From NCBI GenBank assembly GCA_950022655.1, contig OX465587.1:23005716-23069715 (forward strand): a stretch of DNA of 64,000 bases. The letters are read 5' to 3'. Source of the stretch: Alentia gelatinosa. Its lineage: Eukaryota > Annelida > Polychaeta > Phyllodocida > Polynoidae. Of this stretch, positions 11,201 to 20,406 are shown piece by piece. The stretch's first letter is position 1, and every line of letters starts with the position of its first letter. Made by a program: the position numbers and the translations under genes. Below the pieces are notes generated by a model. The model did not search any database, was not told where the DNA came from, and saw nothing but the letters and a program-made list of their open reading frames with translations.

Positions 11201-14200
11201 CGGGTAAGCACACATTCACCGCCATCAAACCTACACAATAACTGTCTACAGCATTAGCCATTTGTATTTCCTCAATTTGAAGTCCATTTGCAAACATACA
11301 ATCCTTGTATTATTGTATTGATCGTACTATTGTTGATTCCTCCTTTGTAGGATTGGTAAGTTGAATGTTAGTGTTGTGCTGCTTGGATGATTAAGATCAA
11401 GTTTATGTTGGTTTGTTTCTGCGTTATGCTAAAACCCCTTTGTGCACATCTTAGAAACTAATTGGATTTGTCATTTGCGGTTGTGACCTTCATGGTGGCA
11501 GTATTAGTTTGTTGAACTTTAAGTTGTTCCTTTCAAGCATGAGCTTTTTTTTATTATTATGGTAGCAAGTTTTCTAATCTAGCCATCCTCTTAGATAACT
11601 TAAATGAAATAGATAACAATAATTATCTTGAAAATACAGAAATACAGTAACATCTCGACTGATATGATTTGTGATTTGGCCTAAGAATTGTCCATTAACA
11701 AATCCGGTGGTATCCTAACCAGGCTCCTGCATGCTACTTGTCTCGTGTTAAGTTTTTAATTCAAGCATATCCTCTCTAGATACAGGTACTTTAAAATAAA
11801 GATGGTCCCAAGCAGATTCTACCTGTACCTTAAGTTCCTGTCAGTGAAGATGTTTTGATTGGCGCCTCGTACCGCTGTGTCAAGGATCATCAAGATTTAT
11901 GATAATACTCCACATGGTTTGAGATCACATAGAGGGGCGACAGATCCGGGACCCATTTCACTATTAAAAAATCCGTTCATTGTTGGGTCTCAGCGGCACC
12001 ACAGTGGCAGTATGCGTTTCAATACTTTATGGACACAAAAGCGAGTGGCATTTTGGACATAAGCGGCACCAACAGTGGTAGTGAGCGTTTCAGAAGTTTA
12101 TTTCAGTTCGCTGTTGCTGCCATTGTGGTGCCACTGTTCATTAGAGTGTATACCTTCTCTTTAATAATGATCATCACAAAATTTTTATAACATATTTGAT
12201 TAGATGTTATAACAACAATTCCATAGATATCTTTTATCCACACCTCGACTTTCTTGAATCTTCAGTGGTCAACTCATTTGTGAGAACCATTATACACATG
12301 TACTACTTAAACCAAGAACTCCGGTCACTGCACTACTCTGCCACTTTCGTACTGCTGGGGTGGACAGCAATTACCATTCTATTTACCCTCTTGGTCGCCT
12401 TGCCTCCTCGTGGTGCAGACCGGATATGCTTGCATGCAAGCATAACTAAAGCGACCGGGGTGGGGAGTTAGCTCAGTGGTAAAGAGCACTGGACTTGTAA
12501 TACCAAGGTTTTCAGACTTTGTTGATTCAGGTCCCACTGCAGCCACTTTTCTGCTTCACCCTAAGCAGTGGTTGATTTACTGCTATATCAAAGGCCAATC
12601 CTACTCATACCATGTTTTTGTGGTGTGGGAAGTAAAAGAACTCTCACCTCGGTAAATGTGTAGGGATGAGATTTCTACCTAACTTCATTACATGGATTCG
12701 ATCACCACCCTTGTGGTGTAAAATAATCTTGAGAAAGTCTGGTGAGAACCTGCAATGGTTAACTGAACGTTAAATCAAACCAACAAACAAACAATCGTAC
12801 TGTACCATTCGACCATAGGATATCACTTCCATGTCTTACAAGCAAGAGCTGCAGTGTTGGGCACAATTACCAAGTCCAAAAATACCTGTACATACGTCAA
12901 ATAAAAACTGAAATGTGGGGAAAAGAACGAGGAATGATTTGGAATTATCAAATTATTCATTAGGTATTGATTAAGTAAATATTCCGTTTGTTATGCTTGC
13001 ATGGTGAAGAAAATGGCCACCTCAACAGCAACGCAACTTATGAAACGCGACTTTACTCTCTCCACTGTTGGTGCTGCTGTTGCTGCCACTGTTGTGGTCT
13101 GCCTTTCGCCCTGAACCCAGAAGTAGTGAAACTGGTCCCTGGTTCTACGTCTATTTGATAAATCATGTAATAAAGAATATGGGTAGATGGGACTTTGGGA
13201 TTCTGATTATCAAGTAACGGTTGAGTATGCACAAGAATTCCGATTTGAGATGAGTCAGAATCATTATGAGGCAATTGCCTCAACAAGGTAGGAAGAATTA
13301 GCAGAGTTTTAGCAAGAATGTAAGTATCAACATCTATTCTATCATTAACTATGGGGGATATTTATATTTTGGTTGGTAATAATAACCTGCATTGGGAAAT
13401 TTACAGAAAAGACGTTGGATGCCCACACCGGGCATTGAAAATTCCCGATTGCCTAATTTGTAAAATGTTTATAAAACGTAAATGATTTTAAGGAAATAAC
13501 TACTTTCGTATCAGGTCAGTGCCCTAATGGAACTTTAATAACTGATATAGCTATCTACCTGAAAAACTTAGACCCATTTCAGTTATAATCTTATCTTACC
13601 ACTGACTCAGTTACAGTCCTAAAGTATTGATAAGACCTAATCTGACTCCTACATCTACCTACAGTTTATTTAAACCTTTCTACTCTTGTTCACAGGGCAC
13701 CTGTCAGCTTTGACAATGGTTATGCCGACTATGTCGCCTCTGGGGTGGGCAGCGCCATCGTCCATATTCACAAAAAGGGATTTGCTCATCTGGACGTATG
13801 TCCAAGAAACATCCTCCTAACATCGTCTGGCGTCCCTCAGTTGACGGGATTCGCGGGATCCCTAGCCTGGTCAAGCTGTGCTCTGCCCCTGACGCCATCT
13901 ACGGTAGGCTCAGATGGGTACCGGGCCCCTGAGGTCATTCTTGGATGGGGATATACAACAGACGCTGACTGGTTCAGTTACGGGGCACTGCTTTACTACA
14001 TGCTGCATGGACAGTGAGTAATAATTTTCCTTTCCCACACTTTATTGATATTTATTATATACCCATGCTGTATATTTGATAATTACGAACTGCTGCTCCC
14101 AGTGCAGTTTAAATTGTATACTGAATCCCGTGCAGTACACTGTTATAATGAACACGTTGAAAACTTAGCAGTGTGTGGGCTTTCACATAGACATGTATTT

Positions 14201-17200
14201 TATGCCAATATATGGTTAGATTTGATTAATTTTGGGTATATTATGAATATATAACGACCTACCATGCTTGTGCATGCTGTAAAACTCGATGGGAATTGAT
14301 GTTTTTACAGAACATGGCCTTGGCCTCATTCCATAAAAAGCAACAATTCCATCTCTGTTCTATATTTATCATCATGAATTTGATCTTATATCCTATATCT
14401 TTCTTACTTAGAATTAATCGAAATAAAAGTTTAAATTCAGGTAAAACTTGACTGAAATGACCCACTCTGATCTATTTATGAAATAAATATATATATCTCT
14501 ATAATAAATTTCTTTTTAATCTCTCCTTGACAGCCTTCCCTGGCCAGAAAATAATGAAGGAGAAATCTTGTGCTTGGACAAGGCTGAATTCTCGGTTGGC
14601 ACGCACGTAATGGAGGTCATGAGGCGTCGGGTGCGCACACTCCTCTGGTAAGCACCTATATAAATAATCCCTTTCACATCAGGGACCCGTGACCCGTTTT
14701 TTTTAGACGGGATAATCATTAATAGCGATTATTAAAGATTCAAGATGATTTTCAAGATGAATACAACAACGATTGTCCCCAATGCTTCGATAATTATCGC
14801 CAACTGTATGATAATTACAAAACGGTCGCTATTAACGATCTAGATATTCTACAAACAAGGATCATAGGATGACCATAAGGCAATCGTTATTAGCGATTAT
14901 TAAAGATTCAAGATGGTTTTCAAGATGAATACAACAACGATTGTCCCCAATGTTTCGATAATTATCACTAGATGTATGATAATTACAAAGTGGTCGCTAT
15001 TAACAATCTAGATATTCTACAAACAGGGATGTCAGTTTTCCTTGTTTCTTGTGTTTTCATTTTTGGATTAAGATATCCTTTTTTCTTGTGTAAAATGAAC
15101 ATAACAATTAAAAAATACTCAAATCAACCATGATTCATAAATTCCCTAATTAACCTGCCTCCAGACCCATGTTCTGTAGTGATAATGTTATTTGTATCTA
15201 CTATATTTTACTATATGGCTTATACTATAGGTCTGATATCTAACCCTGTATTGCTAGGGAAATATTTCCTTGTTTTTTTCTAATCCCAACTGACATCCCT
15301 GCTGAAACAAGGATCATAGGATGACCATAAGGCAGGAGCCACTCACCCAGGAGAAAAGAACAATTTCTGAGCTATTTTACACCTGTCAGATGTCATCATG
15401 TATTGATGAACTCTAATAACTGCCTGCCTGCTGTGTGTACATATATATTGATTGTGCTTTAAAGGAGTCCAAAACCTTATCATGGACAAATGCTGACAAA
15501 ATTTACATGTTAGTAGTTTATGAAAAGGGGGAGACGTTTCAGGCTCTGAATTGACATAGAATAAAAACACCTCTTCAGGATAGCAGACTATCAGCAGTAC
15601 TAATAGAGATCCATAGAACTCCACAAAACAGACAAGATGGCATCCTACCAGATTCCTCCACCTTCACCTATGGTCTTGAAGGGAGATGTTGCAGAAAACT
15701 GGCATGACTTTGAAAGTTCATGGTACTATTACTGTATTGCAACTGAACTGAATGACAAGTTAACTACAGCTGCTGGAAAAATCCAAGTTTCAGCCACACT
15801 CTGCTCAGTGATGGGAATAGAATCCCTAAGAATTATGAACAGCCTGCCCACTCTCTCAAATGGTGACAACAAGGATCCAGAGCATACATCGCCGAGCTCT
15901 AACATTTTATACGGCAACAACATGTAGTCTTCGAAAGGTTCAAGTTCAACACTGCTGATCAGAAGGATAAGTCCATGGATGAATATGTTGTACATCTAAG
16001 ACCATGGAACTGCACCAGACACAACAAACTACGAGAAATTGTAGTGTGAGTTTGAAAACCTCAAAGACAGCCTGATATATGATCACCTCATCACCAGAAT
16101 AAGAGATATCCCATCCAGAGCCAGACTTGCTTCCCGAACTACCTGTCCAAGATGATTGGCCCCTCCGATCTGCTGAATTCACGTTAGAATTTCAGAGCTG
16201 ATACAGTCTGAGTGTCAGCCCAGTTCTATGAACTGGGAACAAGTACAGTCAATGTCAAGGTCGCCTAAAATAGCGACCGCTTGAGTCGGCCTACACTGGC
16301 GACCAGAGCAGACGTTTGCTACGACAAAATTCAAACGTGCATATCGGCGGATCGGAGCAGCTGATTTACTTCATATTTGGAAAGATCATAGGTTATATGT
16401 TTCCCTAACTGGCGACTTAATTCATAGGGGAAGTGAATTTTCACATTCGGTATGACATGTCCATAGATGTCTTAGGGCTACGACACGTTGGGTGACAAAT
16501 TCACCCACATGACCCAAGATTATTGTGACTTTAGCACATCTCACACTATCCTATGTGTCGTAGACCAACGACAAATGGCCAACACTCTAAGCCGTATGTC
16601 TATAGGACACTGACAGCAAAAACCTGTCATTATCAGTGATTGTTGTAACTAAAAAACAGGGCCCTGGCTTCCAGTAACACTCTATTTTTAGGGGTAGGGG
16701 GGTTCTAAAGTTAATCGGTATATCTGAGAATTAAAGTTGGTATCTTTATGGGGACTTGTTTACACTTGGTTTTCATTGTCTTGTTCTCTAGGTCGGCACC
16801 AGAGAAGCGTATGTCTAAGAAGGCACAGAAGTCTCTCTGCCGAGAGAAGAGGTCAGGACTGACAGCACCAATCACACCAACAGTAAGTACACTCACATCC
16901 CACTTGTAGAGGGTTTTTTAAAAGAAAAGTTTACACTAGCCAATGGCAACACACCCCACATAACAGTAGTAATGAGGGTACCTTCATTATTTAAGGCAAT
17001 GAGGTTATAGGTAAAAAAAATATATAATGGCCCCAAGCGAAAATATAATGGCCCCAAGCTTAGATAGCGAAGTAAGCAAATGATGAGAAAGAGTTGCCCC
17101 CTCTCTAACACACAGGCGCCGTACCTTTTCTGGAACCGCCTATCCCTGACTTCCCTGTAAATGTGTGCATTATCATGTCTATGATCTTCAGGGTTTTCCT

Positions 17201-17946
17201 GACAAACTGCCCATAGTATCTGTACCCATACTTGTATCTACTCTCCAAACGTAGCTTTTGCATCCTGGTAAGGCCAAGTACAACGAAAGATCTGATTAAG
17301 ATTGAGCCTGCTGGTGTGAAGCGAGTTAAAAGGCGAGTGAAAACTCACACACGTGCCTACCTGACGCCTACTGCAGCCTATGGAAGACGCCAGTCGAGCT
17401 GCCACACACACACCAATAGACAGATAATTTAGATAATCCCGAGTGTTTTCTCCACACCAGGCAGCTATATTTAATAGGGTGTCCCTCTGAGGTCTTCTCT
17501 TACACACGGTTAAACGGCTTCTTGGACCGAAAAAAACTGTCCGCTTTAATAGGTGGGGTGTCTGCTTACGCGGGATGCCTGCTTACACAGGGTTTGAATA
17601 ACATCTTATAGAGGGAAAATATCCGTTTCAAGCAAAGGTGTCCGTTAATGCGAATTGTCAGCTTACGCAGGGTCTTCTACTGTATGCATGTCACACCACT
17701 TTGATATGCTGTGGGGATTCCTTCCCCAAGAGTGCACGTCCGCACTGGAACACTACAAAAGACTAATCGATATTAGAATATTCAATCCTTTAGTTCTCAA
17801 GTTGCCTAATAAATTACCTTACCATAAGATTAGTTGCTGTTTAGTGTTAATGATTTTCAATTGAGCATGCACTAGTTTTAATTAATCGATGCATGTCTTG
17901 ATATTTACAGCTGAAGTACGCAAGGGACAACGTGTTCAATCACTAA
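5382..17946 (+). CDS. Spliced protein kinase-like gene, probable pseudokinase (10 coding exons)
   Basis: Proposed coding exons: 5382-5537, 8002-8124, 8388-8516, 8701-8799, 9145-9257, 11090-11203, 13696-14013, 14534-14647, 16792-16882, 17911-17946. All junctions are GT-AG; intron phases are 0,0,0,0,2,2,2,2,0, and the total of 1293 nt is an exact multiple of three (430 codons plus TAA). Residues about 155-396 read as a kinase domain. The glycine loop is SGKFGQIH (161-168) and the alpha-C Glu is E192. The catalytic loop is HLDVCPRNIL (276-285), followed by APE (322-324), DADWFSYG (334-341) and an Arg at 395 where the C-lobe Arg belongs. The beta-3 Lys is Arg180, DFG reads GFA (296-298) and the loop Lys is Cys280, so normal phosphotransfer is doubtful. 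ADWFSYG and the C-lobe resemble the GRK/AGC group, YRAPEVIL resembles CMGC kinases, and PRN resembles the ARN of tyrosine kinases, so the subfamily is unresolved. The domain call is firm; the exon 1 assignment is inference. Confidence 0.85.
5705..6113 (+). repeat. 400-bp dispersed repeat, copy 1
   Basis: The repeat begins GAGCGTGCTTG and ends near TGATGAACATAC..GCTCCTAGTT. Landmarks are GGTTAGAGTGGT, GAACAGAGCAGGGAGCCAGT, AAGACCCACTGGTGCTTGAT and CCTTTTAATTGTTATTCAT. Copies 2 and 3 lie at 41211-41600 and 43028-43403. This copy is in intron 1 of the kinase-like gene. The family is unknown, and no TIR or tRNA head was seen. Confidence 0.8.
6114..6460. other. Intron 1, unique stretch
   Basis: Within intron 1. 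No repeat or coding exon recognised. Confidence 0.3.
6470..7610. repeat. Two clusters of C tracts in intron 1
   Basis: C runs of 8-17 bases lie at 6471-6481, 6592-6602, 7355-7368, 7418-7425, 7445-7459, 7490-7501 and 7592-7608. They are separated by 30-110 bp of A-rich sequence with loosely similar words (GAAATAAGAAT, GGAAATAC, AAGTTGG). The minus strand of 7355-7608 therefore carries five long G runs within 255 bp. The open frames there are low complexity and not coding. Confidence 0.7.
8002..8516 (+). CDS. Kinase-like gene, exons 2 and 3 (N-terminal linker)
   Basis: Exon 2 (8002-8124, 41 codons) is strongly basic (RASRRRG, RTLKRQRQ). Exon 3 (8388-8516, 43 codons) is acidic to neutral and holds two QTD motifs, CQTDG and SVQTDAF. 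Both introns are phase 0, and the acceptor of exon 3 has a good pyrimidine tract (TCTCTCTCTAG). No domain is recognised, and the stretch is probably disordered. QTD-type motifs can bind dynein light chain LC8, but two copies alone are weak evidence. A GTT microsatellite follows exon 2. Confidence 0.7.
8167..8200. repeat. GTT microsatellite
   Basis: About eleven GTT units, 43 bp after the donor site of exon 2. Confidence 0.95.
8701..9257 (+). CDS. Kinase-like gene, exons 4 and 5 (N-lobe, glycine loop, beta-3, alpha-C)
   Basis: Exon 4 (8701-8799) follows CTTTCTTTTTGCAG and carries the glycine loop (S161-H168), one Gly short of the full GxGxxG pattern. Exon 5 (9145-9257) carries the beta-3 strand VVVRL, with Arg180 in place of the ATP-anchoring Lys, and the alpha-C helix with Glu192. 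Exon 5 ends at ATCAG|GTAGGT in phase 2. Confidence 0.85.
9513..9910 (+). mobile_element. Harbinger-like MITE, copy 1
   Basis: The ends GGCCACTAAAAAAAAAC and GTTTTTTTTAGTGGCC are inverted, each followed inward by TTGTTTCTCATCAC and its complement, giving long imperfect TIRs. The flanks read TTA on both sides, the target size used by PIF/Harbinger. The interior (9649-9727) holds ACAGTAAAACCCC and a GTGTCTGCTTACGCGGGG block, like the ends of the pogo-like element at 580. No transposase is encoded. A shorter, inverted copy is at 24874-25214. Confidence 0.75.
9911..11089. other. Rest of intron 5
   Basis: No gene seen. A CCGCCATCTTG string (YY1-like) lies near 10846, and a GTCAGCACCAGCAC stretch near 10896. 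I found no clear copies of this stretch elsewhere in the window. Confidence 0.3.
11090..11203 (+). CDS. Kinase-like gene, exon 6 (hinge)
   Basis: Acceptor TTTCACAG, donor GGCGG|GTAAGC, phase 2 on both sides. It encodes residues 207-245 (RMLASYIAGNEPELKGVV and onward), matching beta-4, beta-5, the hinge and the start of alpha-D of a kinase. Intron 5 before it is 1.8 kb and contains the Harbinger-like element at 9513-9910. Confidence 0.8.
12462..12795 (+). mobile_element. tRNA-derived SINE, copy 1
   Basis: The head GGGGAGTTAGCTCAGTGG matches a tRNA with box A, and the anticodon-loop region CTTGTAA resembles tRNA-Thr(TGT). A body follows with TTTACTGCTAT..CAAAGGCC, CTCATACCATG, GGTGTGGGAAGTAAAAGAAC, CACCTCGGTAAATGTG and GAGAAAGTCTGG, and a tail rich in AAAC. 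It is located in intron 6 of the kinase-like gene. Confidence 0.85.
13696..14013 (+). CDS. Kinase-like gene, exon 7 (catalytic loop to alpha-F)
   Basis: This is the largest exon (residues 245-351) and the one that identifies the fold. It holds HLDVCPRNIL with the catalytic Asp278 and Asn283 retained, GFA where DFG is expected, then GSDGYRAPEVI and DADWFSYGALLY. Loss of the DFG Asp removes the usual magnesium ligand. Acceptor CACAG, donor CATGGACA|GTGAGT, phase 2. Confidence 0.92.
14534..14647 (+). CDS. Kinase-like gene, exon 8 (C-lobe)
   Basis: Residues 351-389 read HLPWPENNEGEI, then a helix with VMEVMRRRVRTLLW, as expected for the alpha-G to alpha-H region. Acceptor CTTGACAG, donor CTCTG|GTAAGC, phase 2. 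Confidence 0.85.
14725..15334 (+). repeat. 168-bp tandem duplication, second copy split by a MITE
   Basis: Copy 1 is 14725-14891; copy 2 starts at 14892, is interrupted at 15024-15301, and resumes with AACAAGGATCATAGGATGAC at about 15306. Shared landmarks are AGCGATTATTAAAGATTC, CAACGATTGTCCCCAATG and GATATTCTAC. The unit lies in intron 8 of the kinase-like gene. Confidence 0.9.
15024..15301. mobile_element. hAT-like MITE with exact 14-bp TIRs
   Basis: CAGGGATGTCAGTT at the left end and AACTGACATCCCTG at the right end are exact inverted repeats. CAGGG ends are typical of hAT transposons. Copy 1 of the surrounding tandem repeat shows the empty site (TTCTACAAACAAGG). The filled site has CTACAAAC on the left and GCTGAAAC on the right, an 8-bp duplication with a few changes. 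No transposase. Confidence 0.85.
15637..16230 (+). pseudogene. Broken Ty3/gypsy-type gag fragment
   Basis: The ATG at 15637 opens 96 codons with the pattern PPPSPMVLKGDVAENWHDFE, typical of gag from invertebrate Ty3/gypsy retroelements. A stop at 15925 breaks it. Two other frames continue the same protein with VFERFKFNTADQKDKSMDEY, then a run with LKDSLIYDHLITRIRD. At least two frameshifts and several stops are present, and no zinc knuckle, protease or reverse transcriptase follows. It lies in the sense direction inside intron 8 of the kinase-like gene. Confidence 0.8.
16231..16791. other. End of intron 8, unclassified
   Basis: Unique sequence with a CG-containing stretch at 16260-16370. No pol remnant or known repeat seen. 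Confidence 0.3.
16792..16882 (+). CDS. Kinase-like gene, exon 9 (end of C-lobe, basic tail)
   Basis: The codon split with exon 8 gives W389, followed by SAPEKRM (the conserved C-lobe Arg is R395) and then a basic Ser-rich tail ending in PITPT. Acceptor TTGTTCTCTAG, donor ACA|GTAAGT, phase 0. The 2.1-kb intron before it holds the tandem repeat, a MITE and a gag fragment. Confidence 0.8.
17510..17682 (-). mobile_element. Partial pogo-like element end
   Basis: The segment ends at GGGTCTTCTACTG followed by TA, a CAGT-type terminus. GTGTCTGCTTACGCGGG, CTGCTTACACAGGG and CAGCTTACGCAGGG are internal subterminal repeats like those of the elements at 580 and 9649. The other end was not found. Confidence 0.5.
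17911..17946 (+). CDS. Kinase-like gene, terminal exon 10
   Basis: After the acceptor ATATTTACAG, eleven codons (LKYARDNVFNH) and a TAA finish the protein. The exon is short, so it rests on the phase match and on the acceptor being a good one. Confidence 0.6.
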   Translation: MKYARDNVFNH

Positions 17947-17982
17947 TTCTGTCACTCACAAATCAACCAGACCTGCTCCTCC

Positions 17983-18235
17983 ATAATAGTCCATGAGCAA
18001 AATTTAGAATAAAGGCCCACCTTTAGGGAGTGTTTCTACCAATGCTTCTTGAATACCTACATTTCTGTAGTTCATGGCCAGGTCTGATAGGATTGCCAGA
18101 TGAGTAACTTAATGTCAGAAATTGCATGGACTGCTGACCAAGAATTTTAACAGTCTCACTGAAAACATTATTTTGCCCATTACAAGATGACTATCTATTG
18201 CAGGTGCTTGAGATTCTAAAACAATATTGCCATAT
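17983..18235 (+). repeat. Dispersed repeat that supplies a poly(A) signal
   Basis: About 250 bp match 28031-28290 in inverted orientation. Landmarks are TAGTCCATGAG, GGCCATGAACT complement, GATAGGATTGCCAGATGA and CTAAAACAATATTG. It begins 37 bp after the stop codon of the kinase-like gene. Confidence 0.8.
18008..18013 (+). terminator. Poly(A) signal AATAAA of the kinase-like gene
   Basis: AATAAA lies 62 nt after the stop codon and is the first canonical signal there. It lies inside the dispersed repeat that begins at about 17983; the other copy of that repeat (28031-28290, inverted) lacks the hexamer at the matching place. Confidence 0.5.
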
Positions 18236-18349
18236 AGATGGGTCATCACCGCAACAAATATTAGCAACATACTGACAGGACAAGGTCATGTTAAGTGACT
18301 TTAAAATCTAATAGAACATATTGGACGTTTAACTACCCCAGCTGGGGGT

Positions 18350-18666
18350 GGGGAGTTAGCTCAGTGGTTAGAGCACCAGGTTTGTAACTCCAAGGTTGTA
18401 AGACTTTGTGGGTTCGAGTCCCACCCCCAGCAGTGGTAGATTTACTGCTATAACAAAGGCCATCCTTCTCATACCATGTCTATGTGGTGTGGGAAGTAAA
18501 AGAACTCTCACCTCGGTAAATGTGTAGGGGTGAGATTTCTACCTAAATTCATCACATAGATTCAATCACCACCCTAGTGGTGTAAAAGAACCTTGAGAAA
18601 GTCTGGAAAGGACCTATAATGGTTGACTGGACGTAAAATCAAACCAAACAAAACAAACAAACAAAC
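18350..18666 (+). mobile_element. tRNA-derived SINE, copy 2
   Basis: The best-kept head: GGGGAGTTAGCTCAGTGG, loop TTTGTAAC and box B GGTTCGAGTCC. The body is the same as in copy 1, and the tail is AAACCAAACAAAACAAAC. Confidence 0.9.
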
Positions 18667-19078
18667 TACCCCAGCAAACAAACAAATTAATTGACTTTAG
18701 TTGCAAAAAAAATACAAAAACTACCATAGTAACCATGTGGTTGTTCCTGTTACTCGAAAAGAAACCTAATCTGTCTTGTCATATTTCAGAGTGATTCTAC
18801 ATGTCTGGGGGTACATTGGTGTATGATAAGGGGTTGTAGGTTGACCAATACAATAAATCACGGGGATGTTATACTGTAACAAGGTTGTGATCGGTCATGG
18901 TCCAAAATACAGTCACTCCCCTCCCAACACATAGAAAAATACACAAACAAATATTCTCACTCCCCCACCCCCCACACCCCTTGCCCAATGTGCATGTGCA
19001 AACATATCATATCGCCACATAAATTAACTCTCCACTCACTGAGCTGATGTTTGGTTCATGGGAGCATAATACTTATAT
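18667..19078. other. Unclassified stretch downstream of the kinase-like gene
   Basis: AT-rich with a CCCCCACCCCCCACACCCC tract at about 18963. No gene seen. Confidence 0.3.
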
Positions 19079-19686
19079 CAGGGATGCCAGTTTGTGTGAT
19101 TTTGCCTACATGTAGGATTTTCATTTTAGTCTCAAAGATTGTATGTTTTGAGAACAATATAGACTCCAGGTTCCCTAAAATCTAGATCTTATATAAACTA
19201 GTTCTGTAATCCTTCAAATTCTGAATTCAGTTACCCAGAGCACACTCAGTTAGAGGGCCTATGGATCCCAGTGCTCCAACCTACAGCTGTAGGATGGTAG
19301 GACAAGGGCAAACTTGAATACTAACATCTGATTGGTTTAAAATGTGTTATGTGAGAATAGAGTTATTAGAGCATTACCACGTCTAAAAGAAAATACCAGA
19401 GGAATGCATAATGAACTTGTAAAGATATTCTGCAGAATATAGAACTGATAGTGTTTAGTAATCTTTCTTAAATGATTTTCTTTGAAGAGTACCCCATCTA
19501 ATTCAGAACTACACATATACCCATTCTCATAGCAGATATCTAGCTATCCTATACTGCCAATCCATGCCCAAGGATCTGCTAGGAGAGTGAAGGGGATTCC
19601 CCATACACCATGTGCGTTTTAGGTGATACATAGACTGGCCTCAGTCCCCATGTAGGAATTTATCTTGACTCCCACTGGCATCCCTG
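19079..19686. mobile_element. hAT-like element with CAGGGATGCCAG ends
   Basis: CAGGGATGCCAG and CTGGCATCCCTG are exact 12-bp TIRs at the two ends of a 608-bp segment, one base different from the MITE at 15024. TTATAT flanks both sides. The related palindromes at 21593, 25557 and 27092 begin TACTTATAT with no insertion, so they show the empty site at the head of element A. No transposase frame is seen. Confidence 0.75.
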
Positions 19687-19687
19687 T

Positions 19688-20029
19688 TATATAGAGCATC
19701 CTGACCATGCTGTACAAGCTACAAAACGAGATGATAATTTACGGTTTGTACGGAATGAGGCGTTTCCGCCGAGTTCCGTACAAACCGTAAATTATCATTG
19801 AGTTTTGTCGCTTGTACAAGCATGGTAGGTCGTTTTATATCTACTAGATACCCGAAATTAAGAAAAATCATTAATTTCATTTGACTTAACAACTAATATG
19901 TTAATAAATCTGTACAGAAGTGTTCCGTATTTTCCCATATGGGACACTGTTCCGTACAGTATTTCTACATTATATGGCAAAACGGTGCGTGTAAAATTTA
20001 CAGTATATACAACATGGGTTTATAGTAAA
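19688..20029 (+). mobile_element. Composite palindrome-plus-module element, A family, copy A
   Basis: The palindrome at 19688-19840 has arms with GATAATTTACGGTTTGTACGGA and its complement around a loop near GAGGCGTTTCCGCC. It is followed at once by a module (19841-20029) whose ends read CTACTAGATACCC and GGGTTTATAGTAAA. The module holds a GGGACACTGTTCCGTACAG hairpin and AGTATTT. Sister copies are at 21593, 25557 and 27092. No protein is encoded. Confidence 0.85.
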
Positions 20030-20127
20030 AAGTAAATGACAGTCTAAGCCTCCCACCTTCCACATGCTGGCATAAACCAAACATCAGTTCAGAGAGTGGA
20101 TTGCCACACTTAGAAGGAAAACCACGA

Positions 20128-20403
20128 GATAAAAATAGCTTGGTCCATACTCCACCGACTTTGACTGCAGAGTAATTCACGAAGCAAAGCTAAGTGAATT
20201 ACTCTTCGGTCAAACGAGCTGGAGTGCGGACCAAGTTATTTTTATCAAGTGTGTTTCTGATTTTATCTCACCCCATATAACATTATTTATTGATAAAATG
20301 AATCACCCAATTAGCCATTGAGTATTGGGTACACAAACTTCGCGTCCATGGAGCATGAGTTTCTAATGTTAAGCCTATGGAGTAAAATACCGGGGTGAGA
20401 TAA
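20128..20403 (+). mobile_element. Composite palindrome-plus-module element, TTATCTCACCCC type
   Basis: The palindrome at 20128-20246 has arms GATAAAAATAGCTTGGTCC and GGACCAAGTTATTTTTATC; its inner arms are GAGTAATTCAC and GTGAATTACTC. The module at 20263-20403 has exact 12-bp inverted ends, TTATCTCACCCC and GGGGTGAGATAA. The string TTAAGCCTATGGAGT near its right end recurs in the elements at 38279 and 40050. Confidence 0.85.
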
Positions 20404-20406
20404 TAG

